In this document: positions 26,445-36,012 of the stretch, piece by piece | Layout: each line of letters starts with the position of its first letter | How positions within the stretch are numbered: the stretch's first letter is position 1 | Source of the DNA: Spirosoma pollinicola | GTDB taxonomy: Bacteria > Bacteroidota > Bacteroidia > Cytophagales > Spirosomataceae | Direction: 5' to 3' | Length of the DNA stretch: 64,000 nucleotides | NCBI RefSeq assembly: GCF_002831565.1 | Contig: NZ_CP025096.1 | Span: forward strand, 1,364,001 to 1,428,000 | Position numbers and translations under genes: made by a program | Notes under the pieces: generated by a model | Told to the model about the DNA's origin: nothing | The model's input: only the letters and a program-made list of their open reading frames with translations | Database searches by the model: none

Positions 26445-26700
26445 AAAAATCAGTGTTCTATTGAATCGGATAAAGCACCGACTAAATAGGTAGTTCACCA
26501 AATTTTCTCCAATGAGTCGCCAGTATTAGGTAATCAGTCGTACGAAAGAAGTCATCAGTCGCAGTTGAACTACACCACACGATTCATGACCCGTTCTGCG
26601 TCATTAAACCCGCGACCAGTACGGTTCGTTGCCGGAAACTTGCTATTGCTGATTGAAAATGAGAGTTTTAGCGTAGATTCTCTGCTCAATCCTCTCTACC

Positions 26701-27474
26701 ATGAATGCGCTCATTATTGAAGATGAAAAATTAGTAGCTCTCGAACTGACGGCTAGCCTTGCGGAGGTCGATCCGGGTATCAAAATTGTCGGTACGGTTA
26801 GTAGTGTGAAAACTGCTTTACGTTGGTTCGCTGAGAACGCCGAACCAGACGTCATTTTTGCTGATATCCAACTGTCCGACGGGATTAGCTTTACCATCTT
26901 CGAGAAGTTTAAAATCTCATGCCCCGTCATTTTTACGACGGCCTATAACGAACATGCCATCCGGGCCTTTAAAGTAAATGGCATCGACTACCTGCTTAAA
27001 CCCGTCGACTGGGACGAACTCCGGCAAGCCGTTGCCAAAGCCCGCGCGCTGACCAAAAACCAGAACAAACTGGTTGTTGACGTTCAAAAACTGATGGATG
27101 CGCTGAACACGCCTGCGTCGCTCAAATCCACTTACAAAGAGCATTTTCTGGGTAACGCTCGCAATAGCTGGGTTCCTGTCAAGATAGCCGATGTCGCCTA
27201 TATCATCCGCGACGAACTGAATTTTATGGTTACCAACACCAGCGAACGCTACATTCTGGATTACGATACGCTGGACGAGATTGAAACCATGCTCAATCCT
27301 GACCTGTTTTATCGCGCCAGCCGCCACTGTCTGGTCAATATCAACGCCGTACAGAGCGTAAAAGGACTGGCGAATCTGAAGTTGCAGCTTGTGCTGAAAA
27401 CGCCAAATCATCAGGTACAGATCGACATCAGCCGCGACAAGGCTCCTTCGTTTAAAAAATGGCTGGAGAAATGA
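26701..27474 (+). CDS. LytTR-family response regulator
   Basis: The protein is 257 aa. The receiver domain (1 to about 120) has the acidic IIEDEK start, phospho-acceptor Asp55 in VIFADIQLSDG, TTAYNEHAI and the Lys in LLKPVDW. The C-terminal LytTR DNA-binding domain (about 150-255) includes LDEIETMLNPDLFYRASRHC, LVNINAV and the ending SRDKAPSFKKW. It overlaps its kinase by the sequence ATGA at 27471-27474, so the pair is translationally coupled. Confidence 0.93.
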   Translation: MNALIIEDEKLVALELTASLAEVDPGIKIVGTVSSVKTALRWFAENAEPDVIFADIQLSDGISFTIFEKFKISCPVIFTTAYNEHAIRAFKVNGIDYLLKPVDWDELRQAVAKARALTKNQNKLVVDVQKLMDALNTPASLKSTYKEHFLGNARNSWVPVKIADVAYIIRDELNFMVTNTSERYILDYDTLDEIETMLNPDLFYRASRHCLVNINAVQSVKGLANLKLQLVLKTPNHQVQIDISRDKAPSFKKWLEK

Positions 27475-30400
27475 GGCTCGCTTCGTTTTTTCGTCTTTTT
27501 CTGCTGTTTAGTTGGACCTGTATTGGCAGTCAGACTGTTTATGCTCAACCCGTTAACCTGCCGCTCGAATTCCAGCACATTCAGGAGTCGCAGGGACTAT
27601 CATATAACGTCATTAACAGTCTGTTACAGGACCACGATGGGTACCTCTGGATTGGCACCTACGAAGGATTGAATCGGTTCGATGGCAGCCATTTTACGGT
27701 TTTCAAGGCCAGTCACCGGGCGGGGAGTTTACCCAACAATATTGTTCACGACTTATGTCAGGATAAAGCCAATGATTTGTGGTTGGCAACGGACGATGGA
27801 ATCAGTCGGCGCGACAGCCGTACGGGGCAATTCTCGGCTATCCGCTTAGTGGGTACCGAAAACCTCGGCCGGTGTATGAACATCCTCTGTGATCGCAAGG
27901 GACGCATTTGGTTCTCCAGTTTGAACAAAGGATTGTTTCGGCTGGACCCCGCAACGGGACAGATCACCCAGTTTAAAAACGATCCGGCAAAGCCCGCAAC
28001 GCTCTCCGGCGATTACATCAGTAAAAATGGTATCGTGGAAGATCCTCAACGGGATGGCCTATGGCTGACGACAGAACAGAATGGGCTAAACTATCTGGAC
28101 ATCAACACCGGGAAATTTTTTAATCATAAGAATAACCCGGAGCAACTGCCGGTTTTTCGTTTGCACGACACGTCGGCCCTGGTGCTCGATGGGACTGACA
28201 AATTGCTTTTTTCAGACAATACTGACCAGCGGATTTTAGTGTATGATCTGGTCCATAAAACGATTACGAACAGCATTTCGCTCACCAGTCAGACAGGCCG
28301 TTCGGCTTTTCCGGTGGGAACAATCTTTGTCGACAGAAAGCATAATTTGTGGATCAGTTCGTGGACCTATACCATGTTTACGGCCGAAGCCGGTTCGTAT
28401 AAAGTCCGCGAGTTTTTTCACGATGTGGCCCGGCGAACCTCGATTGCCGGTGATTTTTTCTGGGCGGGCTGGCAGCAAAATGATGGTACGATCTGGCTCG
28501 GTACGGTGAATGGCATTTCGTATACCAATCCCGGAAACGCCTTCTATCAAATTCACGATCTGGCCCGGATGCATCCGTCGCTTGCCCACAAGCAGGGGCT
28601 AACCTCATTTCTGGAAGATGAGGTCGGAAACTGGTGGTTTTTCTCGGTCGATCAGGAGTTGTTGAAATATGAGTCAGCGTCAGGTCAATTAACTGTTTAT
28701 TCGTTACCCCTGCCCATGCGGCAAACGGTCTGGTCGGGTCAGACGAATTTACTGCCGGGGCTTAACCCGGATGAGATTTACATTCGGCAGGGGAAATCGG
28801 TAAGCATTTTTAACCGGCGAACCCGAACGTTTACGCCGTTTCCTTTGCCGCCATCGCTGTTCAGTCACGCGGCTGACCTGCGCAGTATGGTACGGCAGGG
28901 CGACTGGCTGTGGCTGTTCGGTACCAGCGATGTTATTTTCAGGTGCTACCTGCCATCGGGCCGCTGGCAAACCTACCCGCTGCCTTTTGGCGAAACTAAA
29001 AAATACAGGGTTTACTCGGCTGGACTAGATAAAACCGGACGCTTGTGGGCCGATGTGCGGGACAAAGGGCTTATCTGGTTTTCGGCGGGTCAGCAGCGAT
29101 TTGTGCCGTTTCCGGTGCAACAGGCTGGTTCGGGCTACGCCGACCACTTGCCGTTCACAACCGACGCCGAGAACCGGCTGTGGATACCTGCGTCGGGGCA
29201 GGGGTTGCTTGAAGTGGACCCGAAACGGGGCACATCGCGACTCTGGACAGATCAGGACGGCCTGAGCACCAACGAGTGCAAAGCCGTCTGCGCCGATGCT
29301 TACGGGCAAATCTGGATGGCTTCGCTCAATAAGTTTTCCATTATCAATCTGGCTCGCTCGTCCGTTCAAAATACCACGCTGGCACTCAATGAATCAAACA
29401 TTGGGTATACCAATTATATGTTTGCCCTGCGAAACGGAAACTTGATCACCACCCTGAAAAATTACGTGGTCGAGTTTATGCCGCATCGAATCAACCGGCA
29501 GATTGCGCCCGCCAGTGTCCTGATCAGCACCCTCACGTTACCCGATACAACGATGCTCGTTCAGGCGCATAGTCCGGCAATCCGGCTGGGCGTCAGCGCC
29601 ACTAATTTCAGCATTAGCTATGCTGTCCTGAACCGCGTTCAGCAGCACTACGTCTATTTCTATACGTTGGACGGATACGATGATCACTGGGTAAAGGCCG
29701 ATGCCCGCACGGTGGCTAACTACACCAAAATTCCGGGGGGCGATTATACGTTTCGGGTCAAGGCGGTAGCGGGCAAAACAGAGACGGGCGAAACGACACT
29801 GGCTGTTCATATTGACACCGCTTTTTACAATACGCGCTGGTTCCGAATGGCCCTGCTGGCCTTGTTGCTGGGACTGACGTACTGGTTATACTTATACCGC
29901 ACCCGGCAAACGGCTCAGCTACACCACTTTCAGATACAGACAACCCGGCTCGAACGGGATAAGGCCCAGATTCAGTACCAGAACCTGATCAACCACCTCA
30001 ACCCCCATTTTCTGTTCAACAGCCTGACCTCGCTCAACAGCCTGATCATTACCAAACCGAAAGATGCGTCGCAGTTTCTGCGGAAGCTATCGACGATCTA
30101 CCGGTATATCCTGCAGAATAAAGACAAGGAACTCGTCAGTCTCCAGGATGAATTGACCTTTGCCCAAAACTACATCGACCTCCAGGCCGCCCGCTTTGGC
30201 AGTGACCTGCAAATTAGTATCAACGTAGACGCTGCGTATTTAACCCATCGAATTGTGCCCGTAACGATCCAGAATCTGCTCGAGAATGCCATCAAGCATA
30301 ATATCCTCGATGAAGAAAGTCCGCTTTACATCCGGATTTTTACGGAAAATAACACCCTGTTTGTGGCAAACACACTGCAAAAAAAGGACTTCGTGGAAAC

Positions 30401-30515
30401 GTCGAACAAACAGGGATTGGCTAGCCTAAAATCACTATATGGCTACCTGAGTGGACGCGAGATCAGCATTACCCAAACCGATACCGAGTTTACTGTAGCA
30501 GTGCCGTTGCTTTGA
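27471..30515 (+). CDS. Sensor histidine kinase with Reg_prop/YYY periplasmic region
   Basis: From the ATG at 27471 the protein is 1014 aa. After a signal sequence (RLFLLFSWTCIGS), a periplasmic beta-propeller of two-component-propeller repeats spans most of the protein (LLQDHDGYLWIGTYEGLNRF, LCDRKGRIWFSSLNKGLFRL). A Y_Y_Y domain (YTLDGYDDHWVKA, GGDYTFRVKA) precedes one transmembrane helix (MALLALLLGLTYWLYLY). The cytoplasmic part is a LytS-type kinase with the His in LINHLNPHFLFNSL and a HATPase N-box (NLLENAIKHN). It should sense an outside signal and phosphorylate the LytTR protein. An earlier ATG at 27459 is possible, but 27471 gives the standard ATGA coupling. Confidence 0.9.
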   Translation: MRLASFFRLFLLFSWTCIGSQTVYAQPVNLPLEFQHIQESQGLSYNVINSLLQDHDGYLWIGTYEGLNRFDGSHFTVFKASHRAGSLPNNIVHDLCQDKANDLWLATDDGISRRDSRTGQFSAIRLVGTENLGRCMNILCDRKGRIWFSSLNKGLFRLDPATGQITQFKNDPAKPATLSGDYISKNGIVEDPQRDGLWLTTEQNGLNYLDINTGKFFNHKNNPEQLPVFRLHDTSALVLDGTDKLLFSDNTDQRILVYDLVHKTITNSISLTSQTGRSAFPVGTIFVDRKHNLWISSWTYTMFTAEAGSYKVREFFHDVARRTSIAGDFFWAGWQQNDGTIWLGTVNGISYTNPGNAFYQIHDLARMHPSLAHKQGLTSFLEDEVGNWWFFSVDQELLKYESASGQLTVYSLPLPMRQTVWSGQTNLLPGLNPDEIYIRQGKSVSIFNRRTRTFTPFPLPPSLFSHAADLRSMVRQGDWLWLFGTSDVIFRCYLPSGRWQTYPLPFGETKKYRVYSAGLDKTGRLWADVRDKGLIWFSAGQQRFVPFPVQQAGSGYADHLPFTTDAENRLWIPASGQGLLEVDPKRGTSRLWTDQDGLSTNECKAVCADAYGQIWMASLNKFSIINLARSSVQNTTLALNESNIGYTNYMFALRNGNLITTLKNYVVEFMPHRINRQIAPASVLISTLTLPDTTMLVQAHSPAIRLGVSATNFSISYAVLNRVQQHYVYFYTLDGYDDHWVKADARTVANYTKIPGGDYTFRVKAVAGKTETGETTLAVHIDTAFYNTRWFRMALLALLLGLTYWLYLYRTRQTAQLHHFQIQTTRLERDKAQIQYQNLINHLNPHFLFNSLTSLNSLIITKPKDASQFLRKLSTIYRYILQNKDKELVSLQDELTFAQNYIDLQAARFGSDLQISINVDAAYLTHRIVPVTIQNLLENAIKHNILDEESPLYIRIFTENNTLFVANTLQKKDFVETSNKQGLASLKSLYGYLSGREISITQTDTEFTVAVPLL

Positions 30516-30578
30516 AAGAAAACGTGGAGTTTTTCTGTTGAGGAAATTCTCATGTTTTCAATGCGTGATGGCTTAAAA

Positions 30579-30989
30579 TCAGGCTATAAGTAGGTGTAGA
30601 CCTTGACTCTGATAAAGGGGAAAATTTCCATCGTGGCTAATCATGATCAGGTTTTCAGTAATAGCTTGGCAGATCAGAAGATGGTCAAAAGGGTCGTTAT
30701 GAATAGGCATCAACTCTTCTAACTGCTGCATGTGCATCACTTTAGAAGCTAGTAGTTTGACACCCAACGTTTCTTGAAGGGTCTTGGCAATGTCGGAAAT
30801 GGTAACGCTCTGGAGTAATCTGAAATCTGGTTTGTTCAACTTCGCTTTAATAACGATTTCACGCAGGCTCTCATGACTAACATAAAATTCGTTTGCCTGA
30901 TCGAACAGAACAGCTTTGATGAAAGGCTTTAATTGAGCGTCTTGAGTGATGAGCCAGATAAGAACGTGCGTGTCAAGAATATACCTCAT
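30579..30989 (-). CDS. PIN-domain toxin (VapC-like)
   Basis: The protein is 136 aa. The PIN RNase motif starts MRYILDTHVLIWL (Asp6), continues with SHESLREIVIK (conserved Glu) and NDPFDHLLICQAI (acidic pair), and ends ISHDGNF with the last Asp. These acids bind the metal used to cut RNA. Its ATG overlaps the TGA of the small antitoxin gene upstream (30986-30989), the usual arrangement of a type II toxin-antitoxin pair. Confidence 0.88.
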   Translation of the reverse strand: MRYILDTHVLIWLITQDAQLKPFIKAVLFDQANEFYVSHESLREIVIKAKLNKPDFRLLQSVTISDIAKTLQETLGVKLLASKVMHMQQLEELMPIHNDPFDHLLICQAITENLIMISHDGNFPLYQSQGLHLLIA

Positions 30990-31168
30990 TTCTTAACGGT
31001 ACGGCGCAAATCGGCACTCCAGGCGGATGGCTTACTGATAATTTTATCTTTAAAAATACCAAAACCCGCCTTCATATTTGATTTAGGCATAGTAGTCTCC
31101 TTTTTTGCCCCTTTACCAGAGTTGGTTTCCTTAGTTTGGACCGGATTAGATTTGGTTACGTGTGCCAT
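30986..31168 (-). CDS. Probable antitoxin of the PIN toxin
   Basis: The protein is 60 aa as read from 31168; a later start at about 31090 (MPKSNMKAGFG) is possible. It is basic, with the segment MKAGFGIFKDKI resembling the toxin-binding tail of small antitoxins that accompany PIN proteins in Bacteroidota. It lacks a recognisable DNA-binding domain, so the tail may be all that is kept, or DNA binding lies in the Lys-rich N-terminal part. The call rests mainly on the 4-bp overlap with the toxin gene. Confidence 0.65.
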   Translation of the reverse strand: MAHVTKSNPVQTKETNSGKGAKKETTMPKSNMKAGFGIFKDKIISKPSAWSADLRRTVKK

Positions 31169-31301
31169 GCTGATTACTAACTAATTTCTGTAAATGTAAC
31201 GAATTAAGCTATTCGTAAGTTTAAAGGGCTTATTCCATCCAGTGAGGTGGTCAGATTTACCGGCACACTAACTTTGCAAGTTTTGCGGTGGGGCCTAAAA
31301 A

Positions 31302-31991
31302 CTATTGGTGCTGAACGGATTGTGGCACCAGCTTAAACCGGTAACGCAGACTGATACCTTCGGGCGTGGTGCTGTTTTTGTGAGGAGCGGGCCCACTCCA
31401 GTCCGACCATTCTGTCGATTGGGTTGGCCGATACGGTAGGTTCATGGGAAAGTACAGGTGCTGGCTATAGCGTAGCGTTACCCAGATAGACCAGTTATAG
31501 ACAACGTTCACCGTCGTCTCCCAGGGTATGATCAGAAAATTACCTTCATGCCGAATCTGTTCGGTATGGAGTTGGTCGAAGCTGCCACCTAAAAAAGAGG
31601 GAACGATCACCTGATCGGGTTTGAGCGTGTCAAGCAGCGATGTCGCCACCCTAATTTCGGCCTCCAGCACACCCTGCCGGCCACTATAGTCCAGCTGACG
31701 GGGTTCATGCCAGGCAAAAATGGCCCCGGCTATACTCCAGCCAGCCAGCATCAGAGCAGTAGTCGTCTGTATCGGACGCAGATATCCATGTCCGCCATAA
31801 AACAAAGCCAACCCGCCCGTGACGATGAAACCTACTAGGGCCAAAATAACCCCCAAAAGGAGACTTGTCGACAAGCTGGGTCCCTGTCCGGGATCAGACC
31901 GGTTAATCGAGTCGATAGCCGTTAGGGTTAGGATAAAGAACAATGGCGCTGCACATAGGCCAAAAACGAAGGCGGTTACATAGCGTTCCAT
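31302..31991 (-). CDS. Hypothetical membrane protein
   Basis: The protein is 229 aa with three to four hydrophobic helices in the first 110 residues (YVTAFVFGLCAAPLFFILT, LLLGVILALVGFIVTGGLAL, ALMLAGWSIAGAIFAW). A soluble C-terminal part (IIPWETTVNVVYNWSIWVTL and a basic ending) follows. The family is not recognised. It is adjacent to another small membrane-protein gene, with 35 bp between them, on the same strand. Confidence 0.6.
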   Translation of the reverse strand: MERYVTAFVFGLCAAPLFFILTLTAIDSINRSDPGQGPSLSTSLLLGVILALVGFIVTGGLALFYGGHGYLRPIQTTTALMLAGWSIAGAIFAWHEPRQLDYSGRQGVLEAEIRVATSLLDTLKPDQVIVPSFLGGSFDQLHTEQIRHEGNFLIIPWETTVNVVYNWSIWVTLRYSQHLYFPMNLPYRPTQSTEWSDWSGPAPHKNSTTPEGISLRYRFKLVPQSVQHQ

Positions 31992-32026
31992 GCTCGGTAT
32001 TGGGGTTAATATACTGATTTAGCTGG

Positions 32027-32254
32027 CTAATCGAGCAGCCGATCCCGCGAGCCCGGCTGTTCTGATCTCGCATCCAGTTGCTTCTGGTAGTGGAACCACT
32101 GCGTGGCGAAAATAGCACTGAGTAGCCCCAGGGCGACTCCCATTGGCCGATCATCCTGCCATTGCCAGGTAACCATGTCTATTCGAATGCTGATGGCCAC
32201 GGCAAAAAGACTGCATAGAATAGTAGCCATCCGACAAACATTTCGCTTTTCCAT
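32027..32254 (-). CDS. Small hypothetical membrane protein
   Basis: From 32254 (MEKRNVCRMATILC) the protein is 75 aa, with one or two hydrophobic stretches (ILCSLFAVAISIRI, MGVALGLLSAIFATQWF) and a charged tail (DARSEQPGSRDRLL). An earlier ATG at 32299 adds 15 residues. No family is recognised. It probably forms an operon with the next membrane-protein gene. Confidence 0.5.
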   Translation of the reverse strand: MEKRNVCRMATILCSLFAVAISIRIDMVTWQWQDDRPMGVALGLLSAIFATQWFHYQKQLDARSEQPGSRDRLLD

Positions 32255-32492
32255 TGTAATCGTTGGGTATCGTTGGGTGAGGAATAAAGAACGATACAAA
32301 CCTACGGAGAAGCGGCAGGCAGGGGTTAGCAGGCTCGTAACATTCTATAGCACGGCTGTAACAGGGGATAAAAGAATTGGTGAATGGAGCCTGTTGTGTA
32401 GTTGGGCTATAGATTATCTACCGATCCCTAAGTATCGTCATGTTTTCTCCGGCCGTGATGATACCTTGCCGCCCTGGTTATCTCCTCTACTC

Positions 32493-35468
32493 ATGAAATC
32501 AATTCGTAGTCTGCTTTTGGGCGTTATCCTGTTGATAACATCGCACCTGGTATCAGCCCAACAAAGCAAGCGAGACAGCCTGGAAAACCTCCTTACTCAT
32601 GCCGGCATGGACACCAATCGGGTAATCCTGCTTAACAAAGCAGTTGGGTTGTATTTCAGTAACAATCCCCAAAAAGCAAAGCAATATGCCGAACAGGCAT
32701 CCCGGCTTGCCCAACAACTTGGTTATTCTCGCGGGATTGGTCGTAGTTACCTCAGTCTTGGGGTTTACTTCTGGTCGCAGGGGCAGTACCAGCAGGCTAT
32801 TCAGTTGGCGAACAAGGCCCTGCCTTACTTTGAGAAGTTGAACGATCAGAACGGACTCTCGTCGGTATATAGTAACATCGGTCTGAGCCTGCGCGCCTTG
32901 GGCGACTTTTCACAGGCAACCTCCTATTACTTTAAAAGCCTGCGGGCGAGCGAGAAAGCGGGTGATTTGGGGGGCGTTGCCAAGACGTATAATAACATAG
33001 GTATCGTCTTTAAATACCAAGAAAAATACGATCATGCCTTGTATTACTACTGGCAATCGTTTCGGAAAAGTGCCGGTGTCGATCCACGCAATCAGGCGGG
33101 GGCTTTAGCAAACATTGGCGTCATCTATCAGCTCAAAAAAGATAACCTGAAAGCCATTACCTACCTGATTCAGGCCCGCAACCGCTTTGCCGCCCTCAAT
33201 GAACCTATGGGGCTGGTCATCTGCGACAACGATCTGGGCGAAACATACTGCCGGATAAAGCAATATGATAAGGCCGAAACAACGGTTCAGCGGGCGTTAC
33301 AGGCAGCCACCCGCCTGAGCTACACGCCCGGCATCGTATCGAGTTTGCTGTCACTGGGCGAGATTCGATTGCAGACCGGCCGGGCAGCGGAAAGTTTCGA
33401 TTTTTTCAACAAAGCCCTGCCTATGGTTGAAACGGTCAAACAACAGGCAGGCCGGTTGCGCACCTATAAGGGACTGGCAACGGCTCATGCACAAACCGGC
33501 GAATATGCCAAAGCCTACCAGTTTCAGTCGAAATGGGTGGCGCTCAAGGACTCGGCCTTTAATGAGGAAAGCATAAAAAAAATCGCCGGAGTGCAGGCCG
33601 AATACCAATCGGAAAAGAAGCAGGCCGAAATCGAGCTGTTAAAAAAGGATCAGCAAGTGGATCGGTTGTGGCGTAATACGGTGGGTGCCGGTTTACTGGC
33701 GGCCTTGATCATTGCCGGTCTGGTCGTGAGTCGGCAGCGCCTGAAAATTCGTAACGATCAAGTATTGCTAACCCAGGGTAAAGTCGTTGCCGAAAAGAAT
33801 CAGCAACTGGAAGTCCAGACGCAGTTGCTGGAGAGTCAGGCCATTGTGTTGACCACGCAGGCACAACAGCTTCAGGAATTAGACGAAGCCAAAACACGCT
33901 TCTTCACCAATGTTACCCATGAATTCCGTACTCCCTTAACGCTCATCATTGGCACCTTGAGTGAAAAACTACACGGGTTAGCCGATAAGGCAGAAACCGT
34001 TATTCGACGGACCGAAGTAACGGTTATGTATCGCAATGCCGAACGACTCCTGCAACTGATCAACCAACTGCTCGATCTGTCCAAACTCGAATCCGGGCAA
34101 CTACATCTTCACCTACAGACCGACGACGTAAAACCGTTGTTGAACGTAGTGACCGCCCTGTTTTCGTCCACGGCCGAACAGCGGAACATTCGTCTGTCGG
34201 TACAGCTATCGCCGGAACGGCTGTTGGTCAGCCACGATGCCGATCAACTGGAGAAAGTAGTGACCAACCTGCTGTCCAACGCCTTCAAATTCACCCCCGA
34301 CGGCGGAGAAATAACGGTACAGGCCGAACCCATTCAGGTTGATGACGCTGCTTTTGTTCAGATAACCGTTGACGATAGCGGTATGGGCATTGCAGCCGAG
34401 CAGACGGATAAGGTCTTCGAGCGATTCTATCAGGGCGCATCGCCCCGCATGGATCGGCAACCCGGCACGGGCGTTGGGTTATCGCTGGTGAAAGAAATTG
34501 TCGAATTGCACAAGGGAACAATCACGATCGATAGTAAGCCCGGCGCGGGCGCCCGATTTGTGGTACTGCTTCCCGTTGCCGGGCCAGAAACGGTAACGGC
34601 CAGCTCACCCACGGGCAGACCGCAGTCAGCAAATCACATTGTTTCGGTAACCATCCAGGACCAGCTATCTGCTGCGGCACCGCTGGATAAGGGTCGTACG
34701 AATCAGCCCCTGTTGCTGATCGTTGAAGATAATGACGACGTGCGAACCTTTATCCGTAACCTGATGCAAAGCACCTATCAGGTGCTGGAAAGCGAGAATG
34801 GCCGTGCGGGGTTGAAACTGGCACAGGAACAATTGCCCGACCTGATCATCAGCGACTGGATGATGCCCGACATGGACGGCATTGAACTCTGTCACCGCAT
34901 CAAAACGGATGAGCGCACCAGCCATATTCCGTTTGTGTTGCTAACGGCCCTCTCCACCCAGGACAAGCGCCTGACGGGTCTCCAGACCGGTGCCGATGAC
35001 TACCTGACCAAGCCATTCGATGCCCGTGAGTTACTGATTCGTAGCCGCAATCTGATTGATACCCGTCGCCAGTTGCACGAGCGCTTCAAACGAGAAATCC
35101 GCATTCAGCCGAAGGAGATAACGGCCACCTCAGCCGACGAGAAATTTATGGCCCGGGTCATGACTATTGTGGAAACCAACCTCGGCAACGCCGACTTCAG
35201 TGCCGAGCAGTTCGGGCAGGAAGTTGGCCTGAGCCGGATGCAGCTACACCGCAAGCTCGTTGGCCTGACGGGCGTAGCGGCCAGTGATTTTATGCGGCTC
35301 ATGCGACTGAAACGGGCGGCCCAACATCTGGAAGGTAGAACCGGCAGCGTGTCGGAGATTGCTTATGGAGTAGGCTTTAATTCGCTGTCTTATTTCGCCA
35401 AATGTTTCCGCGAACAATTTGGTATGTTACCTACCGACTACCAGAACAAAGCACGTACGCCGGCCTAG
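32493..35468 (+). CDS. Hybrid two-component protein: TPR sensor, histidine kinase, receiver, AraC domain
   Basis: The protein is 991 aa from 32493 (MKSIRSLLLGVILL, signal peptide). The frame is open further upstream to 32103, but that part overlaps a gene on the other strand and looks non-coding. A periplasmic TPR region (about 40-350) leads to a transmembrane helix near 395-412 and a coiled coil. HisKA has FFTNVTHEFRTPLTLI (His about 475), then HATPase (NLLSNAFKFTPDGGEI, GTGVGLSLV), a receiver (from about 740; Asp near 786 in IISDWMMPDMDG) and a C-terminal AraC-type HTH (SVSEIAYGVGFNSLSYFAKC). It should convert one outside signal directly into transcription. The target genes are not evident. 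Confidence 0.92.
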   Translation: MKSIRSLLLGVILLITSHLVSAQQSKRDSLENLLTHAGMDTNRVILLNKAVGLYFSNNPQKAKQYAEQASRLAQQLGYSRGIGRSYLSLGVYFWSQGQYQQAIQLANKALPYFEKLNDQNGLSSVYSNIGLSLRALGDFSQATSYYFKSLRASEKAGDLGGVAKTYNNIGIVFKYQEKYDHALYYYWQSFRKSAGVDPRNQAGALANIGVIYQLKKDNLKAITYLIQARNRFAALNEPMGLVICDNDLGETYCRIKQYDKAETTVQRALQAATRLSYTPGIVSSLLSLGEIRLQTGRAAESFDFFNKALPMVETVKQQAGRLRTYKGLATAHAQTGEYAKAYQFQSKWVALKDSAFNEESIKKIAGVQAEYQSEKKQAEIELLKKDQQVDRLWRNTVGAGLLAALIIAGLVVSRQRLKIRNDQVLLTQGKVVAEKNQQLEVQTQLLESQAIVLTTQAQQLQELDEAKTRFFTNVTHEFRTPLTLIIGTLSEKLHGLADKAETVIRRTEVTVMYRNAERLLQLINQLLDLSKLESGQLHLHLQTDDVKPLLNVVTALFSSTAEQRNIRLSVQLSPERLLVSHDADQLEKVVTNLLSNAFKFTPDGGEITVQAEPIQVDDAAFVQITVDDSGMGIAAEQTDKVFERFYQGASPRMDRQPGTGVGLSLVKEIVELHKGTITIDSKPGAGARFVVLLPVAGPETVTASSPTGRPQSANHIVSVTIQDQLSAAAPLDKGRTNQPLLLIVEDNDDVRTFIRNLMQSTYQVLESENGRAGLKLAQEQLPDLIISDWMMPDMDGIELCHRIKTDERTSHIPFVLLTALSTQDKRLTGLQTGADDYLTKPFDARELLIRSRNLIDTRRQLHERFKREIRIQPKEITATSADEKFMARVMTIVETNLGNADFSAEQFGQEVGLSRMQLHRKLVGLTGVAASDFMRLMRLKRAAQHLEGRTGSVSEIAYGVGFNSLSYFAKCFREQFGMLPTDYQNKARTPA

Positions 35469-35593
35469 GGTATTGCTTTGTTGCCATACTTACTGAGGTA
35501 GTATTTACCACCCCGTTCAGCGGTTGTTAGGGAGCGGGAAGTGGGCAGCATTCCCAGTCAGCAGAAAGTGAACCCGGCCAGACAGTAACGGGA

Positions 35594-35842
35594 TTAGTCG
35601 GTTTCAAAACCTTTTGGTATGCGAACCTCAATCTTACATCGCTCAAAATGGGCCTTGGCTCGCTTCAGACTCAAGAATAAGTCACCTTCCAGTTTACTTA
35701 ATCCATTGTGTAAGGTGTAGATATGCTGGCTTCTACCCTTAATTCTCGTACTGCAAATGGCTTTAATCTTATCTTTCGCTAACGTCCGGTCGGCCGTAAC
35801 ATAGTACACCACATCACCGACAAAAATTTCTAACATGATCAA
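35594..35842 (-). CDS. Hypothetical small protein
   Basis: The protein is 82 aa, soluble, with a regular mix of beta-like and charged segments (MLEIFVGDVVYYVTADRTLA, ICSTRIKGRSQHIYTLHNGL, LFLSLKRAKAHFERCKIEVR). It may be a short regulator with a LytTR-like feel in ICSTRIKGRSQHIYT, but that resemblance is weak. It stands alone between the hybrid sensor gene and galM. Confidence 0.5.
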   Translation of the reverse strand: MIMLEIFVGDVVYYVTADRTLAKDKIKAICSTRIKGRSQHIYTLHNGLSKLEGDLFLSLKRAKAHFERCKIEVRIPKGFETD

Positions 35843-36012
35843 GCGTGAAAATCAGGAAATGCTGTAGCCTAACTCTCCATAACAAAAACAATAAGAAGTC
35901 GTCATTAATTCGTCATTATCAAGTAATTGCCGGTTATTTATATTTCCTGAACTACTCCACAGACATAGTTTGTTTGACGTTGTTACAACTGACGCAGGCG
36001 GTCATCCGGATG

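Noticed and set aside
32103..32492. N-terminal extension of the TPR hybrid sensor by 130 residues
   Set aside because: It overlaps a membrane-protein gene on the other strand, and a good signal peptide starts at 32493.
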